64,000 nt of DNA, taken from positions 99,501-163,500 of the forward strand of contig JAQFVV010006450.1 in NCBI GenBank assembly GCA_028023455.1. The letters are read 5' to 3'. The position numbers and the translations under genes were made by a program. Under the pieces are notes generated by a model. That model was not told where the DNA came from. It saw only the letters and a list, made by a program, of their open reading frames with translations, and did not search any database. The stretch comes from Epiperipatus broadwayi. Taxonomy: Eukaryota > Onychophora > Udeonychophora > Euonychophora > Peripatidae. The stretch's first letter is position 1. Every line of letters starts with the position of its first letter. Positions 24,881 through 36,839 of this stretch are shown here, one piece after another.

Positions 24881-25055
24881 GTGAGTAGGCACTAGATGGG
24901 GATTTTATGCACAAGCCTTCTGGAATCCATTGATTACTCTAGCTTGCTGTGTGTGGTAATATATATAATAAGTTTTGCCTGTTTTAACAACAGTTATACA
25001 CAAGCATAAGAGGTGGTCATGTGATGTTTATTGGCTTAAAGAAATATGCTTGCCA

Positions 25056-28000
25056 TGACTTACAATTTTAACCAATATGGGTGAATCTTCAAAATTTTCC
25101 CAAATCACAAGCAAGCTTAAGACATATTTTTTTCGAGAAAGTTGTTATCTAGAATAAAGTTGATAAATAAGTATTCAGCTATTATTATCCAAAGAGCAAA
25201 TGCAACTATTTTACAATAAAATTAAATAATAAATGAAAAATTAAATCAAATAATTATTTTCTAGCCTAATAGAATATTACAATTTACAATTTAATATTCT
25301 AAATGTTTTGTAAAATCGATTTCTGTTCAATCACTAAATTAAGTTTCAGTAAGTAAATTTTTATAATAGAAAATATAATAAAATCTCAAGACTTGTAATA
25401 ATAATAACTATAAACATCATTAAAAATGAATTAACATTTTTGCAATGAAACATTATTACTCAAAATCATATAATTTTTTCCCCATTGCCATACAATTTAT
25501 GACAGAGAAGAACAATTTTGATAACTAAATATGAAATAAATTTTAATAATAACATCCATTTAAAGTTTATTGTACATATATAATTACCGACTACTACACT
25601 CAGAAAGAGGTATAACTAATCACATCTCTCAATTTATCAATGCACTGTTCATATTTTTAAGAGGTTGATCTATACAATACACATGTATAGAGTGGGTCAA
25701 TAATCTGAAATTTTTTCACTAGTAAATAGTCTCGTTACGATGAATTCAAAAATAGATAAAATGTACTGATAAATCAAGAAGTTATAAATATTATCAATAA
25801 ATGCTTTCAATATATCTATATATAATTATATGAATGCAATTATATATGTAACTGCTATTCATATATAATCTATTTCTATTTCATATTGAATATTTATTTA
25901 ATTTTTGAGTGATCAAATAATTTGTACATAATTTTGTCTTTTGCAAAACCAATTCCATTAATCGCTAAGCTATAACCCTATTTGCAATAAAAAAAAATTA
26001 AGTTTTCAAAAATCCATTCAGATTGCTAATCACATGATGTCTGTTCACTATTATTTATTATTTTTATAAATGTATTTTCTAATACATATATAATATACAA
26101 AATCAAGAGCAGTTCTAAAATTAAAGGGAGGAGGTATGCAAAAAAGGCGCCAGACACATTCCAAATAATTTTAAATTCTTTATATATTTTAAAGACAATA
26201 AAAAAGTTTTACAAGTTTGTAAATCTATACTGCATTTAAAATCAGAAACCTAATAAAACGCGAGCTTTTTTGAAAAATTCTTTTATATTTTAAACATTAA
26301 ATGAAAACAAAATGAAGTAATATGAAAAATGTATGAAACATTTTCTAGAAAAGTTATCTATTAATTTATTACAATACTACAAAAATAATGAGGTACAATT
26401 TTTATCATATAGAGAAATTAAAAAATTAAAAAATGCTGTAGATAAAAATAATGAAAATAATATTAAAAGATATAGAAATAATGATAAAAATAATAATAAT
26501 AATGGGTATAATAGAAAATAAAAGATGAAGTAGATGAAGATAAAAAATTAAAGATTGAAGATTTGGACACAGATCATAATGATGATGATATCAAAAGTTT
26601 ATTTGAAAATGAAAGCAACTATATGATAATAAAAATATCACTGATAGTTATAATGAAAGTTTTTAAAAAGTGTATTGTTTTATAATTAAAAAAAAAAAAA
26701 CTTTTTTTAAAAAAAAAAATCAAAATCAATTATATATAAAAAAAAACTTTTCCAAAAGTTCTGTTTTCTATTAATTATTATTATATTTTTCAAATTCCCA
26801 TGATTCACTGTTATATGAGAGAAAAAAAATATTGAAATGAAACTTTCATTTAATTTAAAACTATATTTTTTAAATAAAAACTATTTGAATATAAATACAT
26901 ATGTAAATGATTATTTTATTATGTATTAAAATGAGATGAAGTTGAAAAGTGAATCAAAATTATGGAGAGATTACTTTTTATGTATAATCTATAAAATAGC
27001 TCATACATAAAATATATTTTCACTCCAATTCATTTGAATATTCATAAATTCATTATATATAAAAAAAAAGAAAAACAACTTTAATATTTTACAGTAAAAC
27101 GAAAATAATAAAAAAATAACAATTAGAATTTTTAGTGATTTCTATGATTCTAAAAATGATGAAATTTATAATATTCATATATTAGGGTTTAGAATACAGA
27201 CAAAATATTATTTTCTAAATGTTTTGTAATACAAAATTGCTATGCAATATATTGAGTATTTAAAAAAAAATAGTGAGCATACTAACATAAATACTACCTT
27301 AGAAATAAAAAAAATAGAAATTTTAACTTCTACTTTAAAATGTTTAGAGATGGAATAGCTTTATGCTTGATGATTATAAAAATGAATTTATTGATATTAA
27401 CAGATAATAAAATTTATTGCTATGGTTATTTAATAATCAATGAATTTTACTAACATAGTGTCAGAGTGTAATATTATTTAGAATGAAATAAGCCATTTTC
27501 ACATGCACTATATTATAAATAAGTGATGTTAAATATGAGAATACTCTCATTCCAGCCACAAGATAAAGACTTTAAAAAAATAAGGAGTGTCTTATTTTCA
27601 AACCTAAATGCACTTATACAGGTCAATCTTAAGTGTCTTGGGATGAGAGCAATATTGAAAATTATATTCATATTTAGATATAACCTCCAAGCATGCAACT
27701 CTTATACAACCTTAATAAGGATTATTAACTTTTTAGATTAAATCATATCAGAGCATAGTAAATAAATAATAGACATTTGAGAAGATGATATCTGTAGAGC
27801 CAAATAGCAATCCTAGCTCAGCAGAAATGCATTTTAAAAATCAGATATCTTTTTCTGATGGTTTATCTAGATATTCAAAATTCTAATGGAGAAAGTGGAT
27901 TGTCTATATTTATAAAGAAACTATTTAAAAAAGATAACTTTTTAAAAGTATAAACATTAAAATATTACCATTTACATTTATAAATAATAAAGTAATTGAG

Positions 28001-28414
28001 ATGTATATTCAGCTTGAAGATTAACATGTAATGTTCAAAAAATAAATTCTTTGCAAAACTCAATATTATCTCAAAAATAGAAAACTGTACATAATATTAA
28101 TAAAGAACAACATCAGAATTATTAAAAAGAAAAATCTAAAATAGCAAGACCATATAGAGAACAAATGTATAATGATAATGGCTTTAAAAGTGTTAAAAAT
28201 AAAAGAATAAAAATAATCTAAAATAAACTAATGTTTTTTAAAAATATAAAAAAAATATATATTAATCCATCTGGATGCAGATACTTGAAAACTAAAATTG
28301 ATAATAGATTTGAAAGTTATGAAATAATGTTTTAAAACATTAATGTTAATTATGTAAGAAAATATTTTGTAGTTATTTGTTATTCTTATTACTATCTGGT
28401 TAAAGCAAAAAAAA
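25056..28414. other. AT-rich region with A-rich decayed coding-like stretches
   Basis: No gene is recognised. Between about 26330 and 28220 the plus strand is A-rich, with open stretches coding mainly Asn, Lys, Ile and Tyr, for example at 26333-26521 and 27120-27360, broken by many stops. This could be a very decayed element ORF or only composition bias. A fragment like the 9388-9940 repeat lies near 25665-25730. Confidence 0.35.
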
Positions 28415-28570
28415 AAAACCAGACAAAACTCTCCATACAGTAGTAAAACTAAGGACAAGCCAAAGTAAACAATTGATGCCAGAAGGCTTGTGCATAAAAT
28501 CCCTATCTCCCTAGACTAGTTTCTAGTTTGTGACTTTCATCAGTGTGAAATGGTGATCATGTGATAATAA
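28415..28570 (-). mobile_element. short family A hammerhead repeat copy
   Basis: The minus-strand copy has the CAGGCAAAACTCTCCATACA-like end changed to CCAGACAAAACTCTCCATAC near 28420, the GCCAGAAGGCTTGTGCATAA block, and the ribozyme core. Just past the core it jumps to TGGTGATCATGTGAT, the outer-end sequence, so an internal deletion removed most of the unit. Confidence 0.7.
28510..28545 (-). ncRNA. hammerhead core (family A) with covariant stem II
   Basis: CTGATGA (28537-28543) is followed by A-AGT-CACAA-ACT-A, GAAAC (28519-28523), TA and GTC (28514-28516). Stem II is AGT/ACT here, against GGC/GCC and AGC/GCT elsewhere: every change keeps pairing. Stem I is lost through the deletion. Confidence 0.7.
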
Positions 28571-29759
28571 AACAAAGTTATATTTCTATTCAAAATAAAA
28601 ATTATACAGAGAAATAATTTTTCAAAATTTTTTCTGAAAAGTTGAAACCTAGAATATAATAACAAGTGTTTAATATATGACAAAATAAAAAAAAAAGATT
28701 CTGAATTAATAGTAATATTGAGGAATTGCAAACGAAATACAGACTTTAGAACTCAGATTAGATTATCAAACTTGGTGAACTAAAAGAAATGAAAAAAAAA
28801 GGTAAAGAATCAAATGTCACTGCATCCGATTCAATACAAAGAGAATTGAGAATAAACTCAAGCATTAAAAAACAGTGAAAGATAACAGCAAAAAGAGACT
28901 GAAATTGTAAGATAAAAAATGACAGAAAATTAATATTATATTCAAGTGAGATAATGTTCAAAGATAAGAAAATTCAAAAATTTTCTTCTAAAATAAAAGA
29001 ATAAAATAAAAAATGCAAAAACTATTAACTTCAGATTAAAAAGATATATATCTCATCAATATATTCAAAAAAATAAAAGTAAATTTTTTATAACAATTAT
29101 GAGAATATCATCAATATCAGAACAGAACCTATTATATATTTGATTGATATACACAAAAGATGAAAAAATGCACTGATAATTATAACAGAATATCAGAAGC
29201 CAAATGCTCTGAGCAAAAAACATAGTATAGAAAATTACAAAAACTATTAGAGAATAAGCAAAAGATAAAATATACAAAATGAATTTTAAAAAGAAAAATT
29301 AGATTTTGCAGTAAATGCAAAGTTTTGATGATATATTACGTTCAAAATGTCTACCTTCACTTCAGCAGTTGAAACATTGTTAATAATATTTTACATCTTA
29401 AATGTTTCGAGGTTTATCTTAATTTTCTTTAAAGGCATTCATATGAATGTTTTCATTATTATATGTTATCAAATTAACATTTAGCTTAATGATTATATGA
29501 ATTGCATTTTTCTATTATGATTTATTATCTGTTTGATTTTTAGATTCTTTAGTGATCATTTATTAATATGATATTTTATCAAAGCTGGTTATAATTTTCT
29601 TTTTTCATTATCAACTATTTCTAATATAGTTTTCTAATAAATTAGAAAATTTCATAATGTGACCTTTTTTTAGACAATTTAAAAATCTGCTAGAGGACAA
29701 ACATGACGTAAAAAAGTATAAACTATTGTAGAAAACAAATACCCTCATATTGTGAATAT
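28571..29759. other. A-rich sequence, nothing recognised
   Basis: Plus strand is A-rich with only short antisense open frames. No element or gene signal was recognised. Confidence 0.4.
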
Positions 29760-29910
29760 TTTCTATTTTAAATAATGCCTTCTCTTGCAGTAGCATTTAT
29801 CACAATAAAAAAAAAAAATAAAAGCTTGTTTAGAGTTATAGCATGCTCTTAAGTTTACATATTGGTAAATGCAAGCTATATATAAGTCATGTGACAACTG
29901 ACTTTTTATT
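29760..29910. mobile_element. family B repeat fragment
   Basis: The phrases TGCCTTCTCTTGCAGTAGCA, AAAGCTTGTTTAGAGTTATA, GCATGCTCTTAAG and ATATAAGTCATGTGAC match the outer part of the family B copies at 35.3-35.6 and 51.3-51.4 kb. Confidence 0.6.
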
Positions 29911-30277
29911 ATTACTATATTAAATAATAGAAAAGTTATTAACAATAGCATTAAGAAAAATGTTAAGTTTAATTTTATAAAAATAACTATTTATTTTCAT
30001 CAGTTACTCCAGTTCTGCCCCCTTTTTTCACTTCTTTTTTAGTATTCAACTTTAATATCCAGGGTTAATGGAAATGCCATATGTTGAAAAATTCTGATAC
30101 AAAGTTTTAAAGATATGTCTCTAAATATCTACTTAGCAGTAAATATTTCTTGTTGAAAATAAGGCATTAGATTTTTAAAAATATACTCAATCTATAAAAG
30201 TACAAATTTTCAACACAATGATGACAATTAAATTATTGCATATTTCCAGGTTTTGTAATTTTTTTATAACATTAATT

Positions 30278-30335
30278 ATAAATTTTATTAAACGCCCATT
30301 ATTATATTAAGTAATAATTTACTAAGGCTGTAAGA
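30278..30335 (+). repeat. family D terminal fragment
   Basis: ATTATAAATTTTATTAAACG and TTATATTAAGTAATA followed by TTTACTAAGGCTGTAA match the family D end found at 33744, 34869 and, inverted, 55215-55300. Confidence 0.65.
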
Positions 30336-30370
30336 GATGGTTGAAAAAATGTATAATACAATACTGATAT

Positions 30371-30440
30371 ACAAGCTTCTTGGTGCAGTAATAGCACATT
30401 CTCATGCAATTTCTATAACTTTGGTTCAAATCCAAGCCAG
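30371..30440 (+). pseudogene. tRNA-like sequence, possibly Met-type, SINE head
   Basis: TTGGTGCAGTAATAGCAC resembles an A box, CTCAT sits where an anticodon loop would be, and GGTTCAAATCC is a perfect B box in a T arm TTTGG/CCAAG. The acceptor stem does not close well. It is a tRNA pseudogene or SINE head close to the 5' end of the RTE element. Confidence 0.45.
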
Positions 30441-30655
30441 ATAACAATAAATTTATGCTAATGAGATCTAGTATAAGAGTAGCATGACTACTTTTGAAGT
30501 GAAAGATTTCTGAATCAAATTTCAACCTTTTTCTTCCAGTGATCAAATGCTTTATGACCTCTTCAATGACTAAATGAATATTTTAAATTTGGTATTTTTA
30601 TTTTTTTTTAAAAAGATACTTATTTAAATCTTTACATTATTTAAGTCTCTAATAA

Positions 30656-32398
30656 TATAATTTTGGTAGAAGGAAAGCTGTAGAAGAAAATAAAAGTCTC
30701 AAAAATGTTAAACAATATTTTAGTATTGGTAGGAAATTTATATCTGCAATAAGAAAAAAAGATGGAATTATTACTAAAAAGAGAGATGACATCATGAAAT
30801 TGGTAGAAGATTTTTATCAAGAATTATATAGTAATAAAGAACAAGTACCTCCTATATCTATTACATCTTCTGAATTGCCCAGAATTTTAAATAAAGAAGT
30901 GAGACATGCAATTAAGTGTATGAAGAAAGGAAAGGCTCCAGGAAATGATGGAATTATAATTGATATATTAAAAGAAGCAGGTAAAGAAATAGAAACAATT
31001 TTAGCAAAATTATATACCAAATGTCTAAATGATAAAGATGTACCAGAATATTGGAAGAATGCAGTAATAATATTAATATTTAAAAAAGGTGATAAAGAAG
31101 ATATTAGAAATTACAGACCTATCAGCCTTTTATCAGTTTTATTTAAAATTTTTACCAAGATAATTACAACTCATCTACAGAGAACTTTGGATTTCCACCA
31201 ACCAAGAGAGCAAGCTGGATTTAAAAGTGGTTTTAGTACAATAGATCATATCCAGGTATTGAGAGAAGTCATAGAAAGGACAAACGAATATGAGTTGTCA
31301 TTATGTTTTGGATTTGTAGATTATGAAAAGGCATTCGATTCTATACACATTTCTTCAGTGATTAAAGCATTGGATCATCAAGGTATAGATCCAGGATATT
31401 GTCATATTTTAAAGAATATTTATAAAAATGCAACAGCAACAATTAGATTACATAATGATACTGGAAAAATTAACACTGAGAAAGGTGTAAGACAAGGTGA
31501 CTCCATATCTCCAAAACTCTTTACAGCAGTGCTGCAAGAAGTATTTTGTGGATTAAAATGGGAAACTAAAGGAGTGAAAGTAAATGGAGAGTATTTAAGT
31601 CATTTAGATTTCGCAGATGATGTAGTTGTTTTTGCAAATAATGCTTCAGAGCTGCTGGAAATGTTGCAGGAGTTAGCAGATGAAATTAGGAAAGTAGGAC
31701 TAAAGATAAATGTTAAAAAGACTAAAGTAATGTTTAATTGATTTGCTCAAAATATGAAAATAAAGATTGATTATGAAGAATTAGAAGAAGTTAACAGTTA
31801 CAAATACCTTGGTCAGATTATTAATACAGATGGAAACATAATGGAGAAAATTAATCATGGAATTAAACTTGGTTGGAGTGCTTTTGGTAGAAATAAATTG
31901 ATACTAAAAGGAAATATGCCTATGTGTTTGAAAAGGATGGTTTTTAACAAATGTGTTTTACCAGTTCTTACTTATGGATCTGAGACTTGGACACTTAATA
32001 GAAGAGCAATACAGAGACTTCAAACCACTCAAAGGAGTATGGAGAGATGTGTGTTGGGAGTAACAAGAAGAGATCGAAAACGCAATGTATGGGTAAGACA
32101 ACAAACAGGTGTTACTGACCTTATTGAAAAAATTAAAAAATTGAAATGGAGTTGGGCTGGACATATTGTTAGAAGAGATGATAATAGATGGACAATTGAA
32201 ATTTTAAACTGGATTCCAAGAGATTGTAAAAGACCCAGAAAGAGACCACATGTGAGATGGATGGATGAAATAAGAAAATGTGCAGGAGTGTTGTGGAGAA
32301 GAGAAGCTAAAGATCGGAGAAGATGGATTAAACTTGGAGAGACCTTCATCCTGCAGTGGATTGATAATGGTTGATGATGATGATGATATATATATATG
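30656..32398 (+). mobile_element. RTE-type LINE, 5'-truncated, reverse transcriptase with one stop
   Basis: An open frame runs from about 30656 through the ATG at 30794 to a TGA at 31739-31741, then continues in the same frame to 32374. It encodes the end of the linker, then a full reverse transcriptase: GKAPGNDG (RT1), NYRPISLL (RT2), QAGFKSGFSTIDHI, DYEKAFDS, GVRQGDSISP (RT4), DFADDVVVF (catalytic, at about 31608-31635), and YKYLGQIINTDG. The C-terminus has WAGHIVRRDDNRW and RPRKRPHVRW, typical of RTE-like polyproteins. The apurinic-type endonuclease is missing because the copy is 5'-truncated. The 3' end is a short TGA/TGATGA run merging into TA repeats, as in RTE elements. The single in-frame stop suggests a fairly recent insertion; readthrough is not expected. 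Confidence 0.9.
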
Positions 32399-33743
32399 AA
32401 AAGGATTGTATAAGTAAAAAATAAAATATACATAGAATGAAAATAATTTGCAAATAGTAATAATGCAGATATGTTTCTAAATATCTGTTCCACAATAATA
32501 ATAAAATATTGTTGAAAAGAAAGAGGCATTTGATTTAAAATATGTATTTTAAACTTATTTGAAATAAAATTATTTCAAATTTTCAGATAATAAAATAAAA
32601 TGAAAAGTGAAATTCATGGCAATTGCTAAAAATATGTAATAAAATGAAAATGTTCATGAATTAATTTAGTTAAGGGGAAATATGAATATCAAATTAGAGA
32701 CTGTGTAAATGGTAGAGTGACTATACAATTTTTATTTTAATTAACTAGTTTATAATAGTCATGGATAATGACCACACTGGGACCACAAGAAGGGGAAGCC
32801 TTTATGCAGATCCAGCCATGTTTCCTTGCCATTACCCTCTTCACATTTAAGATATAATTATAAGACAAGCTAAAATAATCTACTTGGAATTTGGATATCA
32901 AATAAAGGAGTAACTAAATTATTAATTATAACACTAATTTTAATTAACAAATATAATAAAAACAATATAATAAATTATATTTACATATATACATTATTGT
33001 ACTAGTATAGAGAACATGTATGACAGAAAATCTCTTTATTTATATCAATTCATATAAGTTTTATAAGTGCTTTATTAAGTTATTTATTTTATCCAGTTGA
33101 ATTCAGTTTTCTTTTACACTGGAGGAATTTTGAATCAAATATCTGTATGGCCATAAAGATCCTTAATTAATATTTTCAATTTATCTGTGGTTTACTTTCA
33201 ATAAGTTCTTTTCTTTGTGATTGAGGTCACTGGATCTACATAATTTATTAATCCTTTTATGGTAGACTATTTTCATTTGACAAACAACTAATTGCATGGC
33301 AAGTTTTCTTGTGCAATGAAGTATCAAGGGTAGTATATTTTAACATCCACAATCAGTTATTAGATTAGGAGAATTGTTATTGATTACTAAAACATTTTTA
33401 TTTACAGCTCCATAATAAGCTACATCAGTAGAAAGTTCAGGGGAGAAGGGTACTCTGAATCCTTACCTCTATAACTGGATTATATCCACATAGATAAGCA
33501 CTAAATTTTCTTGACTTCCATTATGTAAGAACACAAAAGAAGTGACATTTTCCACATCTTTTGATGGAAAAGCAGATGAAATAACTTTTTTCCTTTGCAT
33601 TTGTTTTCTATAGTAACTTGATATTTTCAACAGCAATTTTATTTTACAGTAAAGAATTTCAATAAATTTTTAATTTCTTACAATTATTACTATTTTTTGA
33701 TAATTTATTTTATACACGTGACTTTTATATTTTAGAAGATGTA
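32399..33743. other. AT-rich region, possible decayed minus-strand coding remnant
   Basis: The segment 33060-33670 has slightly higher complexity. Its minus strand has broken open stretches, for example a part reading SFVFLHNGSQENLVLIYVD, near 33480-33560. I do not recognise a family. The remainder is featureless. Confidence 0.3.
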
Positions 33744-35130
33744 ATTATAAATTTTATTAAACGCACATTATTATATTAATAGATGAAATACACAGGCTTA
33801 TATATACCTATGTCTATATATGTAATAGACAGGGTATGAGCACAGACTTTCACATGACCCACCACTCTCCACACTATCTCATAAAACTGATACACCTGAA
33901 CACACATATGTCGAAAAAATAATCACCAATATACGTATTTCATGCTAAACCAGCAATCATCAGTTGGTCCAGATTACCACGCTACACATATATGCTACAA
34001 GTGCTCAGATATATATTAAGATAGCCAATCCTCCTACTTTAATGGACAGGCTTCAATGTACTTCACACTCCAACTCTTCAACCATCCATCCAATTGAAAA
34101 TCTGATGATGGAACGCTCAAAGGCCACCCTATTACTTATTAGAGATGTCTGCCTATCCCTTGTATATGTATTTAATGGATTATGTCCTGTACATGAGGGG
34201 TCAGATTGACCTTTAGGTCAACATGGGTGTGCCAACAATCTCAGCCTAAGGGTGGCCTTTGAGCGTTCCATCATCAGATTTTCAATTGGATGGATGGTTG
34301 AAGAGTTGGAGTGTGGAGTACATTGAAGCCTGTCCATTAAAGTAGGAGAATTTGCTATCTTAATATATATCTGAGCACTTGTAGCATATATGTGTAGAGA
34401 TGGTAATCTGGACCAACTGATGATTTCTGGTTTAGCATGAAATACGTATATTGATGATTATTTATCTTTTCGACATATGTGTGTTCAGGTGTATCAGTTT
34501 TATGAGATAGTGTGGAGAGTGGTGGGTCATGTGAAAGTCTGTGCTCATATCCTGTCTATTAATATATTAAGTAATATTTACTAAGGCCGTAACCTTATGA
34601 ATAAGCATCTTAAAAATCCGAAGGTAGGGACCTCTACAGGTCTTAGCCACAAGCTTACACTCAGAAGAAAAGAGGGAAACCCTTCTTTACTTCAACCTAC
34701 TTTTATATATGAATAGGTGAAGCTGAAGTGGTTAGATCTAAGAGTGTGAAGCTATTCAATACTTCACTAATTAAGTCCACAATTCTTATTATACATTAAT
34801 ACTCGTGAAATCTTACGATTTACAATGAGTCAATGGAAAGATCTTATAGTAAGAAATCTATTACGATAATTTAAAGTTGTAATTATAAATTTTATTAAAC
34901 ACACATTATTATATTAAGTAATATTTACTGAGGCTGTAACCTTATGAATAGCTTCATACTCTTAGATCTAACCACTTCAGCTTCACCTATTCATATATAA
35001 AAGTAGGTTGAAGTAAAGAAGGGTTTCCCTCTTTTCTTCTGAGCATAAGCTTGTGGCTAAGACCTGTAGAGGTCCCTACCTTCGAATTTTTCAGATGCTT
35101 ATTCATAAGGTTACAGCCTTAGTAAATATT
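33744..35130. mobile_element. family D foldback element with nested family C element
   Basis: The family D terminal sequence (GTAATTATAAATTTTATTAA at 33742-33761 and again near 34868) precedes two inverted arms, 34577-34757 and 34953-35125. The arms contain GAAGGTAGGGACCTCTACAG and GAAGTGGTTAGATCTAAGAG. Family C (33825-34560) sits inside a family D end. TATATTAA occurs on both sides of C, consistent with an 8-bp target duplication. No coding sequence is seen. Confidence 0.65.
33825..34560. mobile_element. family C long inverted-repeat element
   Basis: Arms of about 306 and 312 bp (33825-34130 and 34249-34560) are near-identical reverse complements around a loop of about 118 bp. The ends read AATAGACAGG and CCTGTCTATT. 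The high arm identity implies recent formation or homogenisation. CTGATGATGGAACGCTC in each arm recalls a hammerhead first box, but no GAAAC and cleavage triplet follow. A single arm recurs at 59263-59487. Confidence 0.85.
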
Positions 35131-35224
35131 TTAGAAGACAAAAATAAAAAAAGCATATGCATTTACAAAAAGTCATGTATGTAAACTATGCTGTGGAGGT
35201 TACAATATATATATATAGTAATAA

Positions 35225-35640
35225 AATTGTTATATGTCACATGATCTATATAGCTAACATTTACCAATATGTAATATAAAAAGCATTACAATATCTCTAA
35301 ACAAGCTTTTTTTTTATAATAAATGCTACAAGAGTAAGCATTCAAATAATTTTTATCTAGGATTGTCCCCATCCTCAGACCAGTTTCAAGCTATTTTAAT
35401 TCTTAAGAAAATCTTATTAACTTTTAAATAAATGCTTATCTTGAGTGATTTTTTTAAAATCTGATGTCCTAGCTCCTCACCGAAAAGAGACATAGCTCAA
35501 AACTGGTCTGGAGATGGGGAAAATCATAGATAAAGATGATTTGAATACTTTCTCTTGTATCATTTATCATAAAAAAGCTAGTTTAGAGCTATTGGAATGC
35601 TCTTTATATTATATATACATATATAACATTGTATGAATAG
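35225..35640. mobile_element. family B inverted-repeat copy
   Basis: The left arm (about 35230-35400) and right arm (about 35470-35635) are inverted copies. Shared blocks are TCTAAACAAGCTTTT, AATGCTACAAGAG and CCCCATCCTCAGACCAGTTT. The centre holds decayed ribozyme sequence (CCGAAAA...CAAAAC-TG-GTC), which has lost the CUGANGA box. Confidence 0.65.
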
Positions 35641-36730
35641 TAATTTAGAAATATAGAAGAATTAAGAAAAGGCATGAAGATCAAATAATTAAAAATCATT
35701 CCTAAAATAAACAAAAAATATATAAAAAGTAAAAGGTTTTCTGTATGTGTATACACTAGAAGTTATTTTTAATAATCCAAGTCATGAATTGTAAAATTAA
35801 AGTTATAATGTTAACTAGTATATAGTATTTTTTAAAAAATGATTGTAGATATATGAAAAATTATTTATATATGCAAATGTATAAAAAAATGTTTCAACCT
35901 TTAAACAACTTTCTCAAAATTTCTGAATAATTTTAATACTTTCAAAGATTTAAACCAAATTTTTTGCTTTAGTTAAGACTGAATAAAAGTGATTGAATAA
36001 TCTTAAAGCAACAACGATTAAAATTAATATTTATTATGGTGTAAAGCCAAAATGAGAATTAGTATAGTATTTGTTTATCAAGTTATTAGTATTTCAAATG
36101 TAGTTTTATGCAATTAAATATTGAAATTAATATGTAGAATCAAAAATGAGAATTATGAAATGAATTTTTGTAGGTTGTAAAGTAGAAAAATTATTTTTCT
36201 TTAATAATTAATTTGTAGTTTTGAAAATTAAGAGTCAATTTTATAAACTTTAATTTTTAGAAATTAAAAATGTTATTAAAAAAAGACTTACAACTATGTA
36301 AATTGATGATGATGGATGATTTTGAACATAATTTAGTTATTGAGCAATATTCTATTGATGAATTAAATTTTGTTTTTATGTTTAAATAGGAAGTTATTAG
36401 CAGAGCTTGTGACCAGTTTCTGTCTGATACATAATAGTGCATCAATATATAACCAGATGCAATCCATACTATTATTTGCATTTGCTGATTCTTTAGAATT
36501 GGATATCTGCTGCAACATATAGTGTAGGCATTTTATCCATCAAAGATAGAATAACTTTGATAACTATACTGATTCTAAATATTCAAGAAAAAAATGTTGA
36601 AAAATATTAAATACAACTGTAATGCATTTTTGGTGCTATGCATTTTTATCAAAAATAATAATTATAATTTTTTAAAAAATATATATATATATATATTCAG
36701 GCCAAAAAATATATAAATTTTACTTTTAAG
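35641..36730. other. AT-rich sequence, nothing recognised
   Basis: No supported feature. A short minus-strand frame at 36257-36481 has no recognisable motif. Confidence 0.4.
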
Positions 36731-36839
36731 TGCACATGCTCCAAAATTCATTCAACTAAACACTATTAAATTTTCTGTTCTTCACTGACTTTTTGGTGCA
36801 AACCAAGTCCCTTTAATTTTGTATTTCCTAATGTTATAG

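Larger units (their letters stand above)
24590..25055. mobile_element. family A inverted-repeat (head-to-head) copy
   Basis: The left half (24600-24838) reads on the minus strand and the right half (24839-25055) on the plus strand. Both carry the ribozyme, the CACTAGATGGGGATTTTATG block and the AGTAATCAATGGAT block in mirror order. The switch occurs at CTGA (24839-24842), which is present in both parental sequences at the join, so a template switch or end joining with 4-bp microhomology is plausible. Confidence 0.75.

Noticed and set aside
26333-26521. Asn-rich 62-codon frame
   Set aside because: Its composition follows the A-rich DNA and stops soon after; not supported as a gene.
34102-34130. 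Hammerhead in family C (CTGATGATGGAACGCTC)
   Set aside because: No GAAAC box or GUH triplet follows, so only the first box matches.
33964-34209. 81-codon frame in the family C element
   Set aside because: It spans a palindrome arm and loop and shows no domain; the arm's inverted copy explains it.
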